64,000 nt of DNA from Saussurea involucrata (Eukaryota; Streptophyta; Magnoliopsida; Asterales; Asteraceae): assembly GCA_033807775.1 (NCBI GenBank), contig CM066313.1, forward strand, positions 85,313,484 to 85,377,483, in the 5' to 3' direction. The notes under the pieces are model-generated. The model did no database searches. It saw only the letters and a program-made list of their open reading frames with translations, and was not told the origin of the DNA. Shown here in pieces: positions 59,494 to 64,000 of the stretch. The position numbers were made by a program, and so were the translations under genes. Each line of letters begins with the position of its first letter. The first letter of the stretch is position 1.

Positions 59494-60387
59494 TAAAAAC
59501 GAAAACGTTAGTATCTATAAATATATATATATAGGGTCAGGTTCAGGGGAAAACCTCAAAAAATGGAAAACTGAGGAATACCTGGTAGCCCTTCATCTGC
59601 ACTTGTGCATACAAGTAATTTGTAACATGCACATATGCATATGCACAAATGCTTAATGCACAAATGCGTAATGCACACGTACATAAAAAACAAAAAAACA
59701 AGTTAATTTACTTGTATGCACAAGTGCACACCGTCCGGATGGAGAGCTACCAGGTTCCATTTTTCCATTTTTTTGAGGTTTTCCCCTCCCCCCCTCTCTC
59801 TCTCTCTCTCTATATATATAGCGAGATTACAATAAATAACACCGGGATTTAACGTGGTTCTAATATCGGTGTGATATAGTACGTCCACCAAAGAGAGAGC
59901 AGAAAATTATTACTACCAAACCAGAGAGATTACAACGTGTTATCGATAACCTTCGGATCAACAAATCAGCTACCCAAAAATTTCCTCACAAATAATAATA
60001 ATAATAATAATAATACTTTGTTTAACAAATCGAGACTGAAAAGGTATGTATACTCACGGTATCAGGGGTGTACTTTCGAAACGGAATACAAACGCCACGC
60101 TCAATATCTAACTGTTCTAAAGCACTGCTACTACTAGACGGCTTTGACGACAATTGCATCTCCTCTCTACTCCGGCTACCACCTCCCTTCACTGCAGCAC
60201 CGCCACGGCCCGTCGTCGCCGCCGCTACGGCCTTCACAGTCTTCAAAACCTTCTTCTTTCCTTGGCTCCGAATACCAACAACAACAGGAAACCGGCTTCT
60301 GTAAATTGTAGACACACCAACAGATGTATAACAACTGGAATTCAGAAATGGTTTATGGATATGATAACTAGTGCTAGTCATTTCCAT
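53541..60387 (-). CDS. ABC1K1: ABC1K1, plastoglobule ABC1-type atypical kinase
   Basis: Fourteen coding exons on the minus strand: 60387-60058, 59234-59028, 58835-58746, 58645-58499, 58264-58100, 57965-57825, 57747-57568, 57030-56835, 56384-56257, 56029-55958, 55703-55591, 55189-55042, 54972-54903, 53605-53541. All phases agree; the product is 683 residues, like Arabidopsis ABC1K1 (about 682). Residues 1-75 are Ser/Arg/Lys-rich, a chloroplast transit peptide. Signatures of the family are KAGQ (176-179), the Ala-loop AAAS (236-239), the lysine of VAIK (258), HGDPHPGN (391-398) and DFG (411-413). The C-terminus ends LSWSASVLSDK. The Arabidopsis protein (PGR6/ACDO1) sits on plastoglobules and affects prenylquinone homeostasis and light acclimation. 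The start at 60387 was preferred over an in-frame ATG at 60618. ABC1K3 is the nearest alternative but is longer. Confidence 0.95.
53833..54057. mobile_element. MITE family 1, copy a (ABC1K1 intron 13)
   Basis: A 225-bp element with inverted ends (GGGTTAGG...GAAAC and, inverted, GAGGGAGGTTCGGGGGAAAACCC). The 10-bp target duplication TTGATGAATA lies at 53823-53832 and 54058-54067, which points to the Mutator superfamily. The centre has three copies of a 30-bp unit (TAATTTGTAACATGCACATGTGCATA region). Confidence 0.8.
54120..54166. repeat. TA microsatellite
   Basis: An uninterrupted TA run of more than 20 units in ABC1K1 intron 13, between two MITE copies. Confidence 0.9.
54179..54406. mobile_element. 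MITE family 1, copy b (ABC1K1 intron 13)
   Basis: The ends GGGAGGTTCGGGGGAAAACC and, inverted, GTTCAGGGGAAAACC match copy a. The interior has GCATATGCACATGTGCATG and CTACCAGGGTGTTCCTCAG, shared with the other copies. Non-coding. Confidence 0.78.
54575..54638 (-). mobile_element. 5'-truncated LINE tail (ABC1K1 intron 13)
   Basis: The 16-bp repeat AGAAAACCATTATCTT lies at 54559-54574 and 54639-54654. Between the copies, read on the minus strand, is a 64-bp fragment ending in TTGCCTTTCAG and a poly(A) run. Target duplication, 5' truncation and an A tail are the marks of LINE-type insertion. The parent LINE cannot be named. Confidence 0.72.
54675..54830 (+). mobile_element. tRNA-derived SINE, family 2, copy 2
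   Basis: This unit is homologous to the one at 46418-46590. Its boxes are better kept: A-box-like GGCCAACTAAGTTGG and B-box-like AGTTCAAGCCTCC. The shared body CCCCATGGGATTAG is followed by a short A-rich tail (CCCAAAGAAAAAC). It lies in ABC1K1 intron 13, close to the donor side. Confidence 0.68.
55292..55521. mobile_element. MITE family 1, copy c (ABC1K1 intron 11)
   Basis: The left end GGGTCGGGTTCAGGGGAAAACC and the right end (inverted) GAGGGAGGTTCAGGTGAACACC. The interior again has GTGCATAC palindromes. It lies between TATATATA and a CT/TA run, so the target duplication is masked. The composite CT-TA-CA microsatellite at 55522-55585 follows it, close to the exon 11 donor. Confidence 0.78.
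56536..56779. mobile_element. MITE family 2, copy 1 (ABC1K1 intron 8)
   Basis: A 244-bp element with the ends GGGTTGGGTTCCGGTGAGAAG and, inverted, GGCATGGGATCATGTGAAGTG. Inside each end is TGGTGAGAA(A/G)(C/T)GTGAGAAG. It is bounded by TATATATA on both sides and matches the copy at 62974-63192, including GATGAGATGCACC. Non-coding. Confidence 0.78.
57116..57414. mobile_element. MITE-like element (ABC1K1 intron 7)
   Basis: The inverted ends GGGGTTGTTTACTTCTTTTT and GGGGGCTGTTTACTTATAGC bound a 299-bp non-coding unit with inner TTAAGCT and AGCTTAATG repeats in both orientations. The terminal sequence resembles hAT-type MITEs of plants, but an 8-bp duplication was not readable. Confidence 0.6.
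59534..59795. mobile_element. MITE family 1, copy d (ABC1K1 intron 1)
   Basis: The left end GGGTCAGGTTCAGGGGAAAACC and right end GAGGTTTTCCCC match the other three copies. The interior has an expanded run of GCACA(A/T)ATGC and ACTTGTGCATAC words and a long AAAAAACAAAAAAACAAG tract. It lies between TATATATA and a CT/TA run. Confidence 0.78.
59822..60000 (-). repeat. Orphan copia LTR fragment (ABC1K1 intron 1)
   Basis: About 180 bp match the middle of the Copia-1/2/3 LTRs: GGGATTTAACGTGGTTC, ATCGGTGTGATA, GTACGTCCAC, TTACAACGTGTT and CGGATCAACAAATCAGCTACCC. The orientation is as in Copia-1 and Copia-2. Divergence is greater than among the other LTRs. It ends in an AAT triplet run (59994-60014) instead of the TA tract. 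Confidence 0.75.
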
Positions 60388-61011
60388 GACTATGAAGAAA
60401 ACGAGCCCTAGAAAGATGAATTGAATGCAAAATTGAGGAATTTGATTAAGAAACTGTATGGTAATTTTGGTGATGGAATGGTTATTTGGGGGGTTTTGGG
60501 GATTGACTGAGGAGAGAGCCTGTGGTTGCAGTTGGATAAGAAAAGTAGCAACGGAAGAGTAGTAATTAGCCACGTGTAAGCACGAGAATGGATGGAAACT
60601 CTGGGCAAGGGCCCCCACATTCTAGGTTCATTAAAGTCGGAATCACTTTAAACTTAAATCGGCTATCTTTTTTTGGTTGATTTTTGGATAAAATTGGTTT
60701 TTTGGATTAATATTTTGTATGCATTGAAAAAAAAATTTAAGTTTTTTCTAAAAGTTTATTGAATATATCGTTTTTTATATATATTAAATCATTACTAAAT
60801 ATAAAGTTTTTTTAAAGAAAGTCTAATTAAAGTTATTAAGCTATTAACAAACAGATCCTTAGTTCCATTTTAAACAAGTATTATTTCGCTTTTTAGCCGC
60901 TCTCATAATCTCCTCAACTAACTTCAGTTTTTACTCAATTTTAGAAGTGAATTTTTAGCAAGAGTTTTATGTAAATCTATTATACATTTGCATAAAGTCT
61001 ATTTTCATTTT

Positions 61012-61046
<35 letters not shown>

Positions 61047-61225
61047 TCATTGTGTTGGCCCTAAGTTGAGATACTATACTTGTATAAATAAACGAGTGTT
61101 CAGTTTTGGAAGTTGCAGTGTAGAAGCTATAAATCCTTTGGGGATTGAGCTTCTGATATAAATCCTAACCAAGTATAATTGTTTCTTAGTTGTTCAAAAA
61201 AAATATAATTGTTTCTTATATGATA
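60388..61225 (-). promoter_or_regulatory. ABC1K1 upstream region
   Basis: About 0.84 kb between the ABC1K1 start and a Helitron-like end. The first 240 bp upstream of the ATG stay in an open frame and probably hold the 5' leader. No certain TATA box was found; a TA tract at 61017-61042 lies too far away to judge. No other gene is present. Confidence 0.4.
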
Positions 61226-62614
61226 CTAGTGTGCGCCCCGTGCGTTGCGCGGTAGCGAGTAATATTTTAAGGAATTACTTGATTGCATTAAGATAAAGGT
61301 AATTCATAGGTTAATACTAATGAGATACGATTTAAAACGAAAAATACAATTTCATAAGTGGTTCATTTTCATCTACTGATTACCATTTGTTGTTACGAAT
61401 AAATTGAGATTTATTGGTGATTATTTTGTTGTTATATTGTTTAGAACTCAAACGACACACCAAACATATTGTTGTTACGAATGGTTTGAAATTTTTTTTC
61501 CCAAAAAGGGTTTGACTAAACTTAGTGAACTCTATGAGTTTCCACAAATTAAACATGTATCCCTCTCTTGTTGTCAATATATGTTAGCATGTTTCATAAA
61601 AATGTTAATCTTTTTATGAGTGTGAGATTACCAAACTCATTTCAAATTTATATACAACTTTCCTTCGTCATTTCTTGTAGTCCATTTCATTCTCCAATCT
61701 AGTATTCCCTCATCAATGTGGAGTGACTAAAATAATACCACAATGCAAGATTTAAAAATAAAAATCTTACAATGTCACTTCAAATACCCTTGGTTATTTC
61801 TTTTATACATATAAATAAAGATAGATAGAAAATGTAAATATTTTTCTATTTATATATATATATATATGTTATATAAATATTTATGTTATCTTTTGTAAAA
61901 TATCTATTGAGGTATTAGTCAAAAGACGTTTCACAATGGCACCTCAAATTATTTTGGTTATTTCTTATATATATAGATTGATTGTTTTATTCAATATTTG
62001 AAAAGTCTAAAATCTTATGGCTTTTGGGTCGTAGTTTATTGATTGTTTAATTGTGTTTGTAAACAAACTTCGTTTTAACAATCATTAATCTCTTTTTAAT
62101 TTTCAATGACACCTTCTCCTATTAATACACTCTCATTTTCTAATATATCACAATTCACTATTTGAGAATACAAAAATCTTATGGCTTGACAAAATGTCAT
62201 CACATCCATCTTTTTTACACAAACGTCTTTATTCTAATGTTTCAACTTCTTACCAATGTAGGATAGTTACAACTAAACCACAATCCACTATTTGATACTC
62301 AACTCTCATGGTGCTAACTCGTATCTTTTGGGTTTTCCTTTTATCTATTTAAAGATATTAAATGTTTAACTATTACATGAAATGTTTTGTCATGTAAATT
62401 AAAAAAAACTATTTAACCCAAAAATGGATCAAATTTTGTATGAACCTTCAAGCCATATTCTATCCTTTATATAGCCACTCACACTTCCAACTTTTCGCTT
62501 TTGACACCAATGTAGGACAATGAAGAATCAACCACAATTTCACCATTTGATGAATACTTGATTCTCATGATGCCACCTCATTACTCTTGGGTTTTCCTTT
62601 TATATATATAAAGA
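61226..62614 (-). mobile_element. Helitron-like non-autonomous element
   Basis: On the minus strand the unit begins TCTTTATATATATAAAAGG, preceded by A. It ends with a GC hairpin-like CCGCGCAACGCACGGGGCGCAC followed by ACTAG and a flanking T. A 5' TC, a 3' CTAG with hairpin, insertion between A and T and the lack of inverted repeats are the Helitron signature. No Rep/helicase gene is present. Four copies of the 5'-end-like motif occur inside (see findings), so this may be a pile of several Helitron ends. Confidence 0.6.
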
Positions 62615-62973
62615 TTTGTTTTTATCGACCCAAATTCGTCTTTGTCAACACTAAATCTAGTTCAATTTAATTTGATTTTGGATAAAAGAAACCATGAAAC
62701 ATATAAAATCAATTACTTAAACGAGATCGCATCCATCTCAAAGCCATCGACTTGATACGGTTTAATGTAATTTCATTTGTTATGTACAGAAATGATCTTT
62801 GAGGATCTTCTTGTAATTTTCATAACATTTGTGATCATGTCTGATATTTAGTACTCCCTTCGTAAATTTCTACAATTAAAATGTCATACATTTTTTAACG
62901 TACATAATTATTCCATTTTTTGTTAAATAAATGACACCTTTTACCTTTACTTAATTTTTCTCTATTAACTGTA

Positions 62974-63192
62974 GGGTCAGGTTCCGGTGAAAAGTGTCAA
63001 ATTTAGTGAGAAATGTGAGAAATTGTTACCAATCATTGGATGAAAAATAGACGAACATTAGGATGAGATGCACCAAGATGCACCGAATCAATTATCTTTT
63101 AAGCCACAATTCATGAGAGGAATTTAACTAAAAGTGATAATGGCTTAAAAGCACTTTTCACATTCTCACTAAAACTTTTCATATGATCTCAT
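62974..63192. mobile_element. MITE family 2, copy 2
   Basis: The left end GGGTCAGGTTCCGGTGAAAAG matches the element at 56536-56779, as do the inner blocks TTAGTGAGAAATGTGAGAA and ATTAGGATGAGATGCACC. The right end is less well kept (inverted CATGAGATCATATGAAAAG). Non-coding. Confidence 0.72.
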
Positions 63193-63251
63193 GTATATAA
63201 ATTAATTAAAGATAATTTTGAGAATTTAGTAGAAGACAAACATTAAAAAGA

Positions 63252-63418
63252 AACCACAAGGGTTGTGGCGTACTGGTTAAGACCCTGGAGGATGTGGTGA
63301 AATGACCCATCTGTCCAGGGTTTGAATCCAGACATACACAACTTGTGGCCACTGAGGTTTAATCTCAGGGCTGATGTCTTACGGTCATAATTTGCCAAGG
63401 GATTCGTCTAGGCTAAAA
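63252..63418 (+). mobile_element. tRNA-derived SINE, family 1, second copy
   Basis: The A-box-like TTGTGGCGTACTGGTTAAG and B box GGTTTGAATCC are spaced as in the SINE at 36388-36557, and the bodies share GATGTGGTG and TTGCCAAGG. The 14-bp direct repeat AAACATTAAAAAGA flanks it at 63238-63251 and 63419-63432, and a short A run ends the unit. Confidence 0.82.
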
Positions 63419-63534
63419 AAACATTAAAAAGATGTGGACTTTTGCCATGAGCCTATGACTTGATCGAAATTTCATTGGAAAATTAATTAAAATACCCAAA
63501 GTTTGACTTTGACTTACCAAAATACCCACAATCT

Positions 63535-63920
63535 CGTTGATTTTACCAAAATACCCAAAATTTCCGTAGTGGACCCTCCGATCGCGGGCCTGGGCCCACG
63601 TGTCACCACTGTTTGGCCAAAACTTCAGCGAAGGCCCCTCAAGATTTCCCGCGGTACAGTTTTGGCCCCTTAAGAATGCCCGCGGTAGCAAAATCGGCCC
63701 CTGTCCCGCGGAGGTACCCCGCGATCGTGGGATCACCTAGGCACGTGTCATCCCAGGGTTGAAACCCTAATTTCATTAATGTATCCAACCCCCCACCCAC
63801 CTACAATTCGGCCGCTATAAGAGAGAGGGTGGGGGACCTCATTCGGCCACCACTTCCATTATAAAATTCCTCTCCCAAACTCTCTCAATTTGTCGTGTGG
63901 AATACGCGCTCGATTTGAAG
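63535..63920 (+). promoter_or_regulatory. GC-rich promoter-like block and 5' leader
   Basis: The base composition shifts sharply: CCCGCGG, GCGGGCCTGGGCCC and CCACGTGTCA (a G-box core, seen twice as CACGTGTCA) lie at 63570-63750. TATA-like boxes CTATAAGAGAG (near 63815) and TTATAAAATTC (near 63860) and CT-rich leader sequence follow, directly ahead of an ATG. It could drive a host gene or be the LTR promoter of an element that continues to the right. Confidence 0.45.
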
Positions 63921-63941
63921 ATGGCTCGTGTTACTAGTTTG
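63921..63941 (+). CDS. Possible first coding exon running out of the window
   Basis: ATG at 63921 opens seven codons (MARVTSL) and meets a strong donor, TTG|GTAAGT, at 63942. The intron runs past base 64000, so the protein cannot be identified. The start is supported by its position after promoter-like sequence only. Confidence 0.35.
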
Positions 63942-64000
63942 GTAAGTTTTTCTTAAGTTTGTTGTAGTTTTTCTTTATGTTGTTATTTTAAATTTTAAAA

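Noticed and set aside
59703..59891. Minus-strand frame with an Arg-Glu repeat
   Set aside because: It is a translation of the CT microsatellite next to MITE copy d.
60388..60618. N-terminal extension of ABC1K1 from the upstream ATG at 60618
   Set aside because: The extension is not like a transit peptide start and would add 77 residues; the ATG at 60387 gives a length like that of the known family members.

Overview
This is repeat-rich nuclear DNA of a flowering plant, almost certainly a eudicot. The evidence is two multi-exon chloroplast or nuclear-envelope genes with GT-AG introns, Ty1/copia and Ty3/gypsy elements primed by initiator-Met tRNA, a FAR1-type Mutator-like element (MULE), MITEs, tRNA-derived SINEs and a Helitron. 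Asteraceae is a guess I cannot prove. There are no prokaryotic genes, CRISPR arrays or rRNA. Everything below was read by eye; no database was searched.

Bases 1-26,462 are a pile of LTR retrotransposons. A minus-strand Ty3/gypsy remnant (1-1942) abuts an isolated copia LTR (1943-2675). Three decayed copies of one copia family follow: Copia-1 (minus, 2693-8741), Copia-2 (minus, 8743-26462) and Copia-3 (plus, 14648-25989). Copia-3 sits inside the 5' LTR of Copia-2 and is flanked by the 5-bp duplication GTTAC. The 3' LTR of Copia-3 is itself split by a 4.1-kb MULE with a broken FAR1-like transposase (about 20049-24127) and by a 1.3-kb terminal-inverted-repeat element (24151-25457).

Bases 27,571-40,357 are a second nest. 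Copia-4 (plus, duplication CATTT) carries in its pol a 6.0-kb coding-free LTR element (minus, 33200-39245, duplication AAAGG). That element contains a tRNA-derived SINE with a 17-bp duplication, and the SINE poly(A) tail contains a 1.5-kb Mutator-like element. This gives four levels of insertion.

Bases 41,182-60,387 hold two host genes arranged tail to tail. A KAKU4-like nuclear-envelope protein gene (plus, 8 coding exons, 400 codons) faces ABC1K1, a plastoglobule kinase gene (minus, 14 coding exons, 683 codons). I reconstructed both in full with consistent splice phases. In Arabidopsis, as I recall, the same two genes lie close together on chromosome 4, so this looks like a conserved gene block. 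Between them lies a PIF/Harbinger derivative that carries only the Myb/SANT-type ORF. The ABC1K1 introns hold six MITEs, a SINE, a LINE tail and an orphan copia LTR fragment.

Bases 60,388-64,000 hold the ABC1K1 upstream region, a Helitron-like element, a MITE and a SINE. At the right edge is a GC-rich promoter-like block with a first exon that runs out of the window.
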